From: Gluconobacter sp. Dm-62
Lineage (GTDB): Bacteria > Pseudomonadota > Alphaproteobacteria > Acetobacterales > Acetobacteraceae
Assembly (NCBI RefSeq): GCF_018256155.1
Contig: NZ_JAERLY010000007.1
Coordinates: forward strand, 97,300-161,299
DNA length: 64,000 nt
Direction of reading: 5' to 3'
Shown piece by piece: positions 9,427 through 18,613 of this stretch. Made by a program: the position numbers and the translations under genes. Position 1 is the stretch's first letter, and each line of letters begins with the position of its first letter. The notes beneath the pieces are model-generated. The model saw only the letters and a program-made list of their open reading frames with translations. It made no database searches and was not told the DNA's origin.

Positions 9427-10632
9427 TCAGCAGGCTTCGGTCAGAGGAGCATCCTGCCGTGCGTTCCCTTCGGACTGTCGGATTTCCCTGAGCAGCACCG
9501 GCAACCCGAACGGAATACTGACAACACAAGCCGCACAGCCTGCAATACCCAGCATCGTAAAGGAGGAATGATCAATGATCAGCCCTCCAAACGGCGCCCC
9601 CAAAGCATATCCCATACGGTCCATACCACCACAGAACGTCCCGGTCCGCCCCGTATGGTCCAGCGCAGCCGCACTGCCGAGCAGCCATGCGTAAGACAGC
9701 ATGGAGCAGTTCCAGTAGATGATGACGCCCGCCGTATAGCTCCAGGAATCCCACGCTGAACACGCAAGAAGCCCTCCGACCCCCGTTCCCACGAGCGTCA
9801 GAGGCAGAATGATCTCCCTGCGAAGGCTGCCCGCCAGCGCTCCGACAACAAAGCTGACCAGAACACTCGACACGATCCCTACCGTCGAGAGAAAGACAAT
9901 ATAGTCAGCTGAAAGATGAATGGCCCGGCCAACGCGCTCGGCAAAAGACCATGCCATGCTCGATCCCAGAGACGATCCGACCCAAATAAACAGCAGGGCT
10001 ACCCCGCCGGGCGTCAGACGCATCTTTTCCGTGCTCTGGCGAGTAGGGAGCGGCGGGGCATGACGGAGCGTCACCATGAAAGGCGCAATAAGCGCAACAA
10101 TGGCCGCGATACCAACAAACACGCCCAGCGCGCCAAAACTCCGGGTTGCGTAAGGAATGGCATCGATCACCGCAACCAGAACGATAAGTCCCCCACCGTT
10201 TGAAATGGCGTACATCCGGTCCGGGTTCTTACTCGCCGATGCCGCACAGACATAGGACCGTCCCAGAAATGCCTCTCCCAGACCAAAGAGGATGGCGCAG
10301 CCCCATGTCCACAGCGATGATGCAGGGCCAGCCGCCGTCAGGAGCGACGAAACAGCCGCCAGCCCTGCCCCCAGAAAAGCCGTCATGACAACTGAAACCC
10401 GCCCCTTCAGACGGGACAGCACCATCATGAAAACCGCAAAGGCCATGATTTCGAAAAAGCCAAACATCCCCGCCCGACTGGCGGACTGATGCAGCCCCGA
10501 CATCAGCGCATCGATCTGAAAGGGCATGACGGATGAACCGAGATACGCACACCCGGAGCAGATGCTGAGCCCCAGAGCGAGAAGCAGAAGCTGCCGCCCC
10601 GGGAAAGAACGGGTCGCGTGTATCCCTGTCAT
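9427..10632 (-). CDS. MFS transporter (hut-linked permease)
   Basis: 401-residue inner-membrane protein with about 12 hydrophobic segments and a polar central loop near residues 195-210 (RHAPPLPTRQSTEK), the layout of the major facilitator superfamily. It has no close signature of the amino-acid/polyamine permeases (HutT) usual in hut clusters. It lies downstream of hutU on the same strand but behind an apparent terminator, and converges with hutH. Uptake of histidine, urocanate or a peptide, or efflux, are all possible; the substrate is not readable from sequence. Confidence 0.8.
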   Translation of the reverse strand: MTGIHATRSFPGRQLLLLALGLSICSGCAYLGSSVMPFQIDALMSGLHQSASRAGMFGFFEIMAFAVFMMVLSRLKGRVSVVMTAFLGAGLAAVSSLLTAAGPASSLWTWGCAILFGLGEAFLGRSYVCAASASKNPDRMYAISNGGGLIVLVAVIDAIPYATRSFGALGVFVGIAAIVALIAPFMVTLRHAPPLPTRQSTEKMRLTPGGVALLFIWVGSSLGSSMAWSFAERVGRAIHLSADYIVFLSTVGIVSSVLVSFVVGALAGSLRREIILPLTLVGTGVGGLLACSAWDSWSYTAGVIIYWNCSMLSYAWLLGSAAALDHTGRTGTFCGGMDRMGYALGAPFGGLIIDHSSFTMLGIAGCAACVVSIPFGLPVLLREIRQSEGNARQDAPLTEAC

Positions 10633-10658
10633 AATGATCGCAGTTATCCTGTCATAAT

Positions 10659-10693
10659 CAAAAAAAGGCGCATCCCCGAAAGAATGCGCCTTT
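10659..10693 (-). terminator. Intrinsic terminator after hutU
   Basis: On the minus strand a 10-bp stem (AAAGGCGCAT with ATGCGCCTTT, 10684-10693 and 10664-10673) encloses a 10-nt loop and runs into a T tract. It lies right after the hutU stop codon and before the MFS gene, so the permease is either expressed by read-through or from its own promoter. Confidence 0.85.
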
Positions 10694-10699
10694 GAGGCC

Positions 10700-12394
10700 T
10701 CATTTCCTGTTCGTAATCATGGGCAGGTTCAAGCCCTTTTCATGCGCACAGGAAACAGCAATGTCATAGCCGGCATCGGCATGGCGCATCACGCCCGTGG
10801 CCGGATCATTCCACAGCACACGCCCCAGACGGGCCGCGGCATCTTCTGTGCCATCTGCGACAATGACCATGCCCGAATGCTGGGAAAATCCCATGCCCAC
10901 ACCGCCGCCATGGTGCAGCGACACCCAGGTCGCCCCCGAAGCGGTATTGAGCAGTGCATTCAGCAAAGGCCAGTCGGAAACGGCATCGGACCCATCGCGC
11001 ATAGCCTCTGTTTCACGATTGGGGCTCGCCACCGAACCACTGTCCAGATGATCGCGCCCGATTACAATCGGAGCCTTCAGCTCTCCGTTGGCCACCATCT
11101 CGTTGAACGCCAGACCCAGCCGGTGACGATCCCCGAGACCTACCCAGCAGATCCGGGACGGAAGGCCCTGGAACTGGATTTTCTCCCGCGCCATATCGAG
11201 CCAGTTGTGCAGATGCTTGTCGTCCGGAAGCAGTTCCTTGACCTTCGCATCCGTCTTGTAGATGTCCTCCGGATCACCCGACAGCGCCGCCCAGCGGAAC
11301 GGACCAATCCCACGGCAAAACAGCGGCCGGATATAGGCAGGGACGAAACCCGGGAACGCAAAGGCATCTTCCAGCCCCTCTTCGAGCGCCATCTGGCGGA
11401 TATTGTTGCCGTAATCGAACGTCGGTACGCCCATCCGGTGAAACGCCACCATGGCCTCGACCTGAAGCCGCATGGACTCCCGCGCCGCCTTTTCAACCGC
11501 CGCCGGATCCGTGATCCGCAGCTTCTCCGCCTTCTCCAGCGACCAGCCCGCAGGCAGATAGCCGTTCAACGGATCATGGGCGGACGTCTGGTCCGTCACC
11601 CCATCCGGACGGACGCCACGCCGCACCAGTTCCGGAAAAACTTCAGCAGCATTTCCCAAAAGACCCACGGAAACAGCCTCGCCCTTCGCACAGGCCTCAT
11701 GAATGATTTCCAGCGCCTCATCCAGATCCTGCACCTGCCGGTCCAGATACCCCGTCTCCAGACGCTTCTGGATACGCGACGGCTCACATTCCACGGCAAG
11801 CATGGATGCACCCGCCATCACGGCGGCCAGCGGCTGCGCACCGCTCATGCCCCCCAGACCACCCGTCAGGATCCAGCGCCCCTTGAGGTCACCGCCGTAA
11901 TACTGACGGCCCATTTCAACGAAGGTCTCGTACGTTCCCTGAACAATTCCCTGACTTCCGATATAGATCCAGGACCCGGCCGTCATCTGGCCGTACATCA
12001 TCAGACCCGCCCGATCGAGCTCGTTGAACTTCTCCCAGGTGGCCCAGTGCGGCACGAGGTTTGAGTTCGCAATCAGGACACGCGGCGCATTGGAATGCGT
12101 CCGGAACACCCCAACCGGCTTGCCGGACTGCACAACCAGCGTCTCCTCATCGCCAAGTTCCCGCAGGCATTCCACGATCCGGTCATAGCAGTCCCAGTTG
12201 CGTGCTGCCCGACCGATACCGCCATAGACAACAAGCTCCGAAGGCTTCTCCGCGACTTCCGGGTCGAGGTTATTCATCAGCATCCGCATGGCCGCTTCAG
12301 TCTGCCATGACTTCGCAGTGATTTCGGAGCCATGGTCGGCACGGATCACACGATCATTCGACAGGCGGGAAGACACGGAAGGAGAATTGACCAT
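10700..12394 (-). CDS. hutU: Urocanate hydratase HutU
   Basis: 564-residue NAD-containing urocanase, converting urocanate to imidazolonepropionate. Diagnostic segments are [33 protein letters not shown], the dinucleotide loop [27 protein letters not shown] and [17 protein letters not shown]. The frame is open to a GTG at 12415 and an ATG at 12409, but the ATG at 12394 has a GGAG nine bases upstream and gives the family's usual N-terminus, so I use it. The TonB receptor gene ends 47 bp upstream on the same strand, so both are probably one transcript. Confidence 0.95.
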   Translation of the reverse strand: MVNSPSVSSRLSNDRVIRADHGSEITAKSWQTEAAMRMLMNNLDPEVAEKPSELVVYGGIGRAARNWDCYDRIVECLRELGDEETLVVQSGKPVGVFRTHSNAPRVLIANSNLVPHWATWEKFNELDRAGLMMYGQMTAGSWIYIGSQGIVQGTYETFVEMGRQYYGGDLKGRWILTGGLGGMSGAQPLAAVMAGASMLAVECEPSRIQKRLETGYLDRQVQDLDEALEIIHEACAKGEAVSVGLLGNAAEVFPELVRRGVRPDGVTDQTSAHDPLNGYLPAGWSLEKAEKLRITDPAAVEKAARESMRLQVEAMVAFHRMGVPTFDYGNNIRQMALEEGLEDAFAFPGFVPAYIRPLFCRGIGPFRWAALSGDPEDIYKTDAKVKELLPDDKHLHNWLDMAREKIQFQGLPSRICWVGLGDRHRLGLAFNEMVANGELKAPIVIGRDHLDSGSVASPNRETEAMRDGSDAVSDWPLLNALLNTASGATWVSLHHGGGVGMGFSQHSGMVIVADGTEDAAARLGRVLWNDPATGVMRHADAGYDIAVSCAHEKGLNLPMITNRK

Positions 12395-12441
12395 GAGTAA
12401 GGTCTCCATTTTCACAGGAACAGAAAGAGGTTTGGAAAAGT

Positions 12442-14832
12442 TCAGAAGCCGGCCGCCACGGTCATCGCAGTCGTAAATCGCGGCGCGATGTAATATCCGG
12501 GAGAACTTCCATCAATCGAGGTCCCGTAAATGCCCCTTGCGGTCTGGGCATTCAGCTGGGGCGACGCAATACCGGACAGGACTTTCTCGTCTGTCAGGTT
12601 GATGAATGCGACCCGGATTTCCGGATGTTTGACAAATCCGACACTCGGCAGCCGATATCCCAGCGACAGATTAAACGTCTTGTAAGCGGGCATTTTCTCG
12701 TCGTTCATGAACGTCGAATACTGGGACCCGGTGTACTTGAACGAAAACGTTCCGAAGAAATTCTTGTAGTCATACACAAGGCCGAAAGAGCCTTGGAACG
12801 AAGGACTGCGGACCGCCGTTTTCCCCGCCGTCGGCAGATAGTCGTTTCCAACCTGAATATTGTTATCGATGGTTGCGTGAAGATATTCGACGGAAACATA
12901 CGGGGAGAAGCCATAAAACGGCATCAGTCCGGCTTCGAAATCCACACCGCGAGACGTCTGCCCGCCACCATTGATCGTCGAATAGACGGGGACGTTATTG
13001 ACATAGCGAAGGCTGGAAACCTGACGGTTCGTGAAGTTGTAGTTGAACAGCGCCAGGCTGGCATGAACGGTTTTGTCCTGATACCGGTAGCCCAGCTCTT
13101 CAGAGATCGAATATTCAGGTTTGATCGCCGGATTACCCTGCGTTGAAACCGCCCCGCCGGAATAGGAATTATACAGGGTGTCATCAATCGGCATTAATGT
13201 ATTGGTGCTCGCATTGATGAAGACCTGATTGTGGGAATCAATCTTGTACGTCGCCGAGACACGGGGCAGCGGCTGGAAATTATTGGCGCCCACATGATAC
13301 TGCGTCCCCGGCAGACCATTGGTTCCCGCCTTGCTCATCATCAGCGTCTTGATGCCACCCACGATCTTCAGGCGATCATTGAGAAGCGAGATCTCGTCCT
13401 GCAGATAAAGCGCATTCGTCTGCGTAACGGTATGCTCCTTCTCGGCAAGATATGGCTGACCATTGCCCATGGTCACATTCTGCAGACTCCAGGCCGAAGC
13501 AGCATTTCCAATCGAATCAACCGACGAAAACGGCATCGACAGATCATCAACGCTGTACTGATACCAGTATCCCAGCGTCACCTTCTGAACACCGAACTGG
13601 CGCGAAAGCGACGCGTTGAACCCGCCGACAGACTGCGCGCCCACATAATCGCTTCGCACGCTCCCTCCCGAGGCCTGAGCATCCGGAATATTTACGGAAA
13701 CAGGCTGTGTCCCGTAATAATTTCCATCAGACGACAGCGTGGAAGATGCCGGTGAATTCTGCATCGCATACAGGAAATACGGCGTGACATTGAGCTTCAC
13801 CTTGCCCGGAAGCGTAAAGTCGGACGGGAGACTCATCATGATCTGCTCCCATTTCCAGCGGTTCTGGCGCCAGTAATCCGAGCTCCCAGGTGAAAATGTC
13901 CCGTTCCACGCATAACTCCGCCCCGAAGCCTGCCAGTCAGCCAGTGTCGGGTTCGGGTTGTACATGTAGTTCATATCGACATAGGAACCGACCAGCTTCA
14001 TCTGGTCCCCGTTCGCAAATTCCTTCTTGAACCCGAAATCGATATGCCGACGCATCTGTCGTCCCGGGCCAAGCGAGTTTTTCGCGGTCCCGTTGGAAAA
14101 CGAGACATAGGCGGACAGGCCCGTATTCCCGATATCCCCGGTATCGAAACGTCCATAGAAACGCTGCAGGTTCAGCGTTCCGTAACTGTAGTCGATCAGG
14201 CCGCCCATTTTATGGGCAGGATCGCGCATTGAGGTCGTGACCTGCCCGCCCGACGCATTAACCACAGGCGCGGTAATGGATGACGATCCCTGCGTCAGGC
14301 TGACGGAATCAATATCTTCCCCATCGGCCCAGTAGGTCGGATAACCGTTGTAAGTTTCGATATCGTTGACAGGCATCCCTTCCCAGACCTGCCCGATCTC
14401 ATTCCCGCCAAGTCCACGTACGCTGAGCAGGGAATTGGCGGCAAACCCATAAGGATCGCTCTGGGAAAGATTGGCGCCGGGAGCCAGCGAAACAGCCTGA
14501 TAGGCCGTCGTCGTCGAAGCCTGCTTGTTGATATATTCCGAGGTCACGGTGCTGCGCATGTCGCCGCCCGTCTGAACTGCCATCAGTCCGCCACCCGCGA
14601 TATGCCGGACCTTGCCATACGCACCATCCTCACCCGCAGCATGAACGGAAATGACTTCAGGATCATGTGCACTGACAGCGTGCGGTTTTCTTTTTTGCGG
14701 GGTCGCAGCAACATGGGCCGGCAATCTGGTATGCGAATGCGTCGGTGCCGCAGCTCCAGCCAGAGAGGTCGACGCCAGAAACGTCATGGTGGAGAGAGCA
14801 ACACAAGCATGACGGCTTTTGACGATTGGCAT
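12442..14832 (-). CDS. TonB-dependent outer-membrane receptor (paralogue 2, upstream of hutU)
   Basis: 796-residue receptor with a signal peptide (residues 1 to about 28, TSLAGAAAP), a His/Pro-rich linker, a plug domain ([20 protein letters not shown] at about 120-140) and a long barrel ending in AAGF. It shares [16 protein letters not shown] and the final VAAGF pattern with the receptors at 0.2 and 32.2 kb. It directly precedes hutU in the same orientation, the strongest argument in this window that this receptor subfamily can serve a hut substrate. Its leader region carries palindromes and a possible short uORF (14865-14924). Confidence 0.92.
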   Translation of the reverse strand: MPIVKSRHACVALSTMTFLASTSLAGAAAPTHSHTRLPAHVAATPQKRKPHAVSAHDPEVISVHAAGEDGAYGKVRHIAGGGLMAVQTGGDMRSTVTSEYINKQASTTTAYQAVSLAPGANLSQSDPYGFAANSLLSVRGLGGNEIGQVWEGMPVNDIETYNGYPTYWADGEDIDSVSLTQGSSSITAPVVNASGGQVTTSMRDPAHKMGGLIDYSYGTLNLQRFYGRFDTGDIGNTGLSAYVSFSNGTAKNSLGPGRQMRRHIDFGFKKEFANGDQMKLVGSYVDMNYMYNPNPTLADWQASGRSYAWNGTFSPGSSDYWRQNRWKWEQIMMSLPSDFTLPGKVKLNVTPYFLYAMQNSPASSTLSSDGNYYGTQPVSVNIPDAQASGGSVRSDYVGAQSVGGFNASLSRQFGVQKVTLGYWYQYSVDDLSMPFSSVDSIGNAASAWSLQNVTMGNGQPYLAEKEHTVTQTNALYLQDEISLLNDRLKIVGGIKTLMMSKAGTNGLPGTQYHVGANNFQPLPRVSATYKIDSHNQVFINASTNTLMPIDDTLYNSYSGGAVSTQGNPAIKPEYSISEELGYRYQDKTVHASLALFNYNFTNRQVSSLRYVNNVPVYSTINGGGQTSRGVDFEAGLMPFYGFSPYVSVEYLHATIDNNIQVGNDYLPTAGKTAVRSPSFQGSFGLVYDYKNFFGTFSFKYTGSQYSTFMNDEKMPAYKTFNLSLGYRLPSVGFVKHPEIRVAFINLTDEKVLSGIASPQLNAQTARGIYGTSIDGSSPGYYIAPRFTTAMTVAAGF

Positions 14833-14864
14833 GGCACCTGCTCAGGGTTATTTTCGTATCGAAG

Positions 14865-14924
14865 TCACAATGTCATGTCTGGTTGCATATGCAACTGTTT
14901 AATTACCATAACATGACAGGACAT
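14865..14924 (-). CDS. Possible 19-residue leader peptide (uORF) of the TonB receptor-hutU unit
   Basis: ATG at 14924 reads MSCHVMVIKQLHMQPDMTL and stops at 14865, 32 bp before the receptor start codon. An excellent Shine-Dalgarno sequence AAGGAG lies at 14933-14938 with 8-nt spacing, better than that of the receptor itself. The peptide has two His codons, too few for a classical his-type attenuator. The reading frame overlaps the nested palindromes, so the region may be a DNA operator instead. Confidence 0.3.
   Translation of the reverse strand: MSCHVMVIKQLHMQPDMTL
14871..14918. promoter_or_regulatory. Nested inverted repeats upstream of the TonB receptor
   Basis: Outer arms TGTCATGT (14871-14878) and ACATGACA (14911-14918) are exact inverse complements. 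Between them is the 14-bp perfect palindrome GTTGCATATGCAAC (14882-14895). This differs from the HutC-type sites, so a second regulator or an RNA structure in the leader is possible. Confidence 0.4.
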
Positions 14925-15069
14925 ATCCCCGACTCCTTCCATACAATCAATTTTCATGTTTTATAACAGTGACTTAAATCAAGAAAATTCGTTTCAGAAA
15001 ATTTTCTACCCTCACCTTAAGTGTCCATGCTCAAAAAACACTTCAACAGGATGCAAAGAATTCCTTGCC

Positions 15070-15183
15070 TCAGACCTCCATCGAAAAACAATGATATTCC
15101 GCCAGTTTTAACGCGAAAACGGCACCTCCCCCCCTTGCGAATCTGACATAATCTTCACCGGAGAAGATTTCCGCCTCGCTCAT
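15070..15183 (-). CDS. Possible 37-residue peptide downstream of a HutC-type site
   Basis: A short ORF begins MSEAEIF, contains FARGGGAVFALKLA and ends EYHCFSMEV. GAAGGA lies 3 nt before the ATG at 15183, which is close for a ribosome-binding site; an ATG at 15213 in the same frame would add ten residues. The predicted operator 15203-15212 lies immediately upstream, as expected for a regulated start. The next gene on this strand is the TonB receptor (start 14832). I recognise no family. Size and a Gly-rich middle recall peptide precursors, but that is speculation. Confidence 0.3.
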   Translation of the reverse strand: MSEAEIFSGEDYVRFARGGGAVFALKLAEYHCFSMEV

Positions 15184-15202
15184 TGATCCTTCTTTTTCAA
15201 CT

Positions 15203-15212
15203 TGTATAGACA
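15203..15212. promoter_or_regulatory. Predicted HutC operator in the 15.2-kb divergent region
   Basis: TGTATAGACA, identical to the site in front of hutH (7902-7911), within CTTGTATAGACATAT. It could control both the minus-strand unit (small ORF, TonB receptor, hutU) and the plus-strand redoxin-hydroxylase gene. Confidence 0.55.
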
Positions 15213-15285
15213 TATTGATCTTGTGATCAGTCGCCGCTTTGGGCATGCTGCCCGTCCAAATACGTCTCCACCCATGAGAGCGCCT

Positions 15286-16293
15286 ATGTCCTGGACCACG
15301 GTTGAAACGGGCGACCCCATTCCGCCATTCGTACAGAAAGCCAGCACCAGTTCCGGGGCACTTTCCTTCGACATGACCGGTGGTCGCAGAACCCTTCTCT
15401 TGTTCTTCCCGTCCTCTACCGATCCCGCAATCAACGACGTCCTGCAGCAGTTGTCCCGATATGCCGATGTTCTGAACCGTAAAGACTGTCTGTTCCTGGG
15501 GGTTACCCTCGACGCTGCAGATGCTGAACACCTCAAAACCCGGTCCGGGCTCAAATCGGTCTGCTTTCTTTATGACTCTGACCGTACGTGTCATGATGCG
15601 TTCGGCATTGCTAAAAATGCACCTCCGGGCTGGATCGAACTTGATCCAATGATGCATGTCCTGAACACCCACCTTCACAGCCCCGGTCTGGAACAGCTCC
15701 TGTTCCCGGCATTATTGCAAAAGGCCACGGCTTCGCAGCGCGACAGGCCTGTTCCGGTGCTCATGCTCGACCATGTCCTTGAACCGGCATTCTGTGAGAC
15801 CCTGATCCAGTATCACCTGTCTCACAATCCCCAGCCCTCTCCCATCCTGACTTCTGATGCCGCAGGACATCCAATCCGAACCATCGCTCCCAGCTTCAAA
15901 CGACGTCTGGATACCCCTCTGCGCGACCGACAGATCGTTACGGATCTACAGAACCGCATCATCCGCCGCGTCGTACCGGAAATCTTCCGGGCTTTCCGCT
16001 TCCAGGCCACGCAAATGGACAGAATGCTGGTCAGTTCCTACGACGCTACGGACAGCGGCTTCTTCGATGCCCACCGCGACAATACGGTCCCCAGCTCCGC
16101 GCATCGGCAGTTTGCAGTCTCACTCAATCTGAATGAAGGATACGACGGAGGAGAACTGATCTTCCCTGAATTCGGCCAACAGACATTCAAAGCTCCCGCA
16201 GGTGGCGCCATTGTATTTTCGTGCGCCCTCCTGCACGCCGTTCAGCCGGTCACAGCAGGCCGGAGATATGCCTGCCTTCCGTTCGTTTACTAG
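15286..16293 (+). CDS. Redoxin-like / prolyl 4-hydroxylase-type 2OG-Fe(II) oxygenase fusion
   Basis: 335 residues. Residues about 1-145 have a peroxiredoxin-like fold signature (RRTLLLFFPSSTDPAIND, then FLGVTLDAAD, FLYDSDRTCHDAFG), but the peroxidatic Cys position of the TxxC motif is not Cys. Residues about 155-335 form a P4H-type oxygenase domain with the iron ligands His263 and Asp265 (AHRD), distal His317 (LLHAVQPV) and the 2-oxoglutarate Arg (GRRYACLPF). The frame extends to a TTG at 15202 and an ATG at 15274; the ATG at 15286 has a GAGAG sequence upstream. The substrate is unknown. The HutC-type site upstream suggests a role in histidine or imidazole metabolism, or in protection during it. 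Confidence 0.82.
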   Translation: MSWTTVETGDPIPPFVQKASTSSGALSFDMTGGRRTLLLFFPSSTDPAINDVLQQLSRYADVLNRKDCLFLGVTLDAADAEHLKTRSGLKSVCFLYDSDRTCHDAFGIAKNAPPGWIELDPMMHVLNTHLHSPGLEQLLFPALLQKATASQRDRPVPVLMLDHVLEPAFCETLIQYHLSHNPQPSPILTSDAAGHPIRTIAPSFKRRLDTPLRDRQIVTDLQNRIIRRVVPEIFRAFRFQATQMDRMLVSSYDATDSGFFDAHRDNTVPSSAHRQFAVSLNLNEGYDGGELIFPEFGQQTFKAPAGGAIVFSCALLHAVQPVTAGRRYACLPFVY

Positions 16294-16307
16294 GTTCTAC
16301 CACCCAA

Positions 16308-17111
16308 TTATCGTTCACCGAGCCTGACCAATATCGGCATCATCATCGCAAAAAGCTCAGCCTGCGATGAAATGGAACATCGCATATAGATCTGTTTGCG
16401 GAACACTTTCACAGTCTGCACACTGACCCCCATCAGCTTTGCAATCGAACCCGAGGAATGTCCACGCAGGATCAGCAACGCTGTCTGTGACTGACGTGCC
16501 GTCAGCACCACTCCGTATGTCTTCCTGAACTGCTCCCAGAACTGCGTCATGGCATTTTCTCCATCACGCACGCACTCACCCTGATCCTCCGCAAGATCAG
16601 ACCAGTGTCGAACAGCCAGAGCCTCAGCAACCGGCCGGATTGCCAAAGCCTTCTCCCACTCCTCAGGCACAAATTTCCTGCCGGAACTGATATCGCGCCC
16701 CAGACAGATATGAATGGATAGTTCAGCAGAAACCCGGACCAGATACGTCATCTCATCCAGAATATTCGTGTCCCTGTAGTATTTCAGGTAGTAATCTGAC
16801 TGGGCAAAATAGTCCGGAGAAATATCCTCGAGGCGATACAATCCGGAAGCCGCGCCTGCCCTGTCCACAACAAAGAATGGATCAAGCAGATAAATTCCTG
16901 CGCAGTAGGCACTGTCAAAACTGGCGTGAACGTTTGTCTCTTTCGAATGGGCAAACAGACATCTCGGCCGCCCCTCTCCCACATATGCAAGAACAGTCAG
17001 ATTATCGATCAGGACACAACTCTCAAACCACGCCACAAACTGCTGTTCGAATGCAGGCGTCATCAGAGCCGAAATGACGGCACCAAGCTGCTGTTCCTGC
17101 TGATCTGACAC
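16308..17111 (-). CDS. LuxR-family transcriptional regulator
   Basis: 267-residue regulator with a C-terminal LuxR/GerE helix-turn-helix (about 200-260: LTARQSQTALLILRGHSSGSIAKLMG, VSVQTVKVFRKQIY). The N-terminal 180 residues do not match the acyl-homoserine-lactone pocket I would recognise, so the ligand is unknown. It is divergent from the aminotransferase gene 107 bp away, and probably controls it and perhaps the amine/aldehyde genes that follow. It converges with the redoxin-hydroxylase gene. Confidence 0.85.
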   Translation of the reverse strand: MSDQQEQQLGAVISALMTPAFEQQFVAWFESCVLIDNLTVLAYVGEGRPRCLFAHSKETNVHASFDSAYCAGIYLLDPFFVVDRAGAASGLYRLEDISPDYFAQSDYYLKYYRDTNILDEMTYLVRVSAELSIHICLGRDISSGRKFVPEEWEKALAIRPVAEALAVRHWSDLAEDQGECVRDGENAMTQFWEQFRKTYGVVLTARQSQTALLILRGHSSGSIAKLMGVSVQTVKVFRKQIYMRCSISSQAELFAMMMPILVRLGER

Positions 17112-17120
17112 CCGGCTTAT

Positions 17121-17133
17121 ACCCCTTTAGGGC
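17121..17133. promoter_or_regulatory. Candidate operator between the LuxR regulator and the aminotransferase
   Basis: ACCCCTTTAGGGC contains the inverted repeat CCC-N4-GGG, located 10 bp upstream of the regulator start. A dyad of this kind is a plausible GerE-type binding site; there is no second copy to support it that I found. Confidence 0.3.
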
Positions 17134-17218
17134 AATATACTTCCCATCTGGCAGCACCCTACCATCACGTATCAGAGGCTGCACCCCAGGGCAGCGAATT
17201 CGGATGGAAGAGATGCAC

Positions 17219-18598
17219 ATGTCGTCCAAACTACCCCAGACCACAGATGATATTCTCGCGGCAGATGCACATCTCGTTCAGTCCTGGGCTGATCTCAACG
17301 GCCTGAAAGAACCCCATGCACGCACTGCAATCGTCGCTGCAAAAGGCGTCATGGTACGCGACAGTAACGGTCATGAACTGATCGACGGAATTGGCGGCCT
17401 GTGGTGCGTCAATGTCGGCCACGGACGCCGTGAAATCATCAATGCCATCTCAAACCAGCTCTCAACACTGGATTTTTATTCAACCTTTTACACCTTCACG
17501 CATCCCACAGCAGCCGCGCTGGCCCGAAAGCTGGCAGAACTGGCACCGGGAAACCTGAACCGCGTGCATTTCTCCACATCGGGGTCAGACGCGAATGACG
17601 GTGCCGTGCGCATCCTGCACCATTATTACGAGCGTCTGGGCCGACCGACCAAGAAACTCGTCCTGAGCCGCCATGGGGCCTATCACGGCTCGACCTATCT
17701 CTCGATCGCAATGACGACACCAGCCTACTCGAAAGGGTGGTCAAAAGCCGAAGGGATCGTGCACCACCTGAAGAAGCCGCATTACTGGCGCGACGGTGAC
17801 GGCATGACGGAAGCAGAATTCACAGACGTGCTCGTCGCAGACATGCGCCACGAAATCGAACGCCTTGGCGCAGAAAACATCGCGTGTTTCATTGGTGAAC
17901 CCATCATGGGGGCGGGCGGCGTCATTGTTCCTCCCAAAGGATACCACAAACGCATTCAGGCACTCTGCCGGGAATACGACATCAAATTCATCGCAGACGA
18001 AGTGGTCACCGCCTTCGGGCGCCTCGGTCACTTCTTCGCATCCGAAGCGGTTTTCGACACTCAGCCAGACATCATCACCGTGGCCAAGGGCGTCACCTCC
18101 GGCTACCAGCCCCTCGCCGCCACCATCATGACCGACGAGATTTATGACGTGGTTTCAGGCCCCGATGGCGTCTTCACCCATGGCATGACCTATGCCGGTC
18201 ATCCCGCCGCTGCTGCTGCCGGTCTGGCCAATATCGCCCTGATGGAAGCCGAACGGATCCCCGAGCGTGCAGCCATCACCGGAAAGATTTTTGAGAACAC
18301 GCTGCGAAAACTTGAAGACATCGACATCGTGGGCGAAGTGCGCGGCAGCCACTTCATGATGGGCATCGAATTCGTCAGGGACAAGGGCAGCAAGACCCTC
18401 TTCGACGCACAGCTCAACATCGGCATGCTGGTTGCGCGAAAAGCTCAGGAAAAAGGCCTTGTTGCTCGCCCCCTGGGACATATCCTGATCCTGTCCCCCC
18501 CGCTGACCCTCTCGGAAGAACAGATTGCCAAAATCGGGGGGATCCTCCGTGAAAGCATCACAGAGGTCATGAACGAACTTCCGAAACACTGCCGGTAA
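17219..18598 (+). CDS. Class III aminotransferase (putrescine/omega-amine:pyruvate type)
   Basis: 459-residue PLP enzyme of the class III (omega) aminotransferases. Motifs: FSTSGSDANDGAVR (phosphate-binding), SRHGAYHGST, FIADEVVTAFGRLG (PLP-nitrogen Asp) and the Schiff-base Lys in ITVAKGVTSGYQPL. The overall pattern is that of SpuC-like putrescine:pyruvate and related omega-amine transaminases, which produce aldehydes. The ATG at 17219 follows GGAAGAG; an in-frame ATG at 17204 is less likely. A PuuC-like aldehyde dehydrogenase lies close by on the opposite strand, which fits an amine-to-acid pathway. The exact amine is not determined. Confidence 0.88.
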   Translation: MSSKLPQTTDDILAADAHLVQSWADLNGLKEPHARTAIVAAKGVMVRDSNGHELIDGIGGLWCVNVGHGRREIINAISNQLSTLDFYSTFYTFTHPTAAALARKLAELAPGNLNRVHFSTSGSDANDGAVRILHHYYERLGRPTKKLVLSRHGAYHGSTYLSIAMTTPAYSKGWSKAEGIVHHLKKPHYWRDGDGMTEAEFTDVLVADMRHEIERLGAENIACFIGEPIMGAGGVIVPPKGYHKRIQALCREYDIKFIADEVVTAFGRLGHFFASEAVFDTQPDIITVAKGVTSGYQPLAATIMTDEIYDVVSGPDGVFTHGMTYAGHPAAAAAGLANIALMEAERIPERAAITGKIFENTLRKLEDIDIVGEVRGSHFMMGIEFVRDKGSKTLFDAQLNIGMLVARKAQEKGLVARPLGHILILSPPLTLSEEQIAKIGGILRESITEVMNELPKHCR

Positions 18599-18613
18599 CA
18601 CCCGGCACGACCC

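Larger units (their letters stand above)
14833..15285. other. AT-rich divergent regulatory region between the hutU-linked TonB receptor and the redoxin-hydroxylase gene
   Basis: About 450 bp without an established gene. It contains, from left to right: an inverted pair TGTCATGT (14871-14878) / ACATGACA (14911-14918) flanking the perfect palindrome GTTGCATATGCAAC (14882-14895); a possible 19-codon uORF on the minus strand; an AT-rich stretch at about 14940-15010; a possible 37-residue ORF on the minus strand (15070-15183); and a HutC-type site at 15203-15212. Confidence 0.6.

Noticed and set aside
10742..12064. 440-codon plus-strand frame opposite hutU
   Set aside because: Arg/His-rich, no motifs; it is the complement of a clear urocanate hydratase gene in a GC-rich genome.
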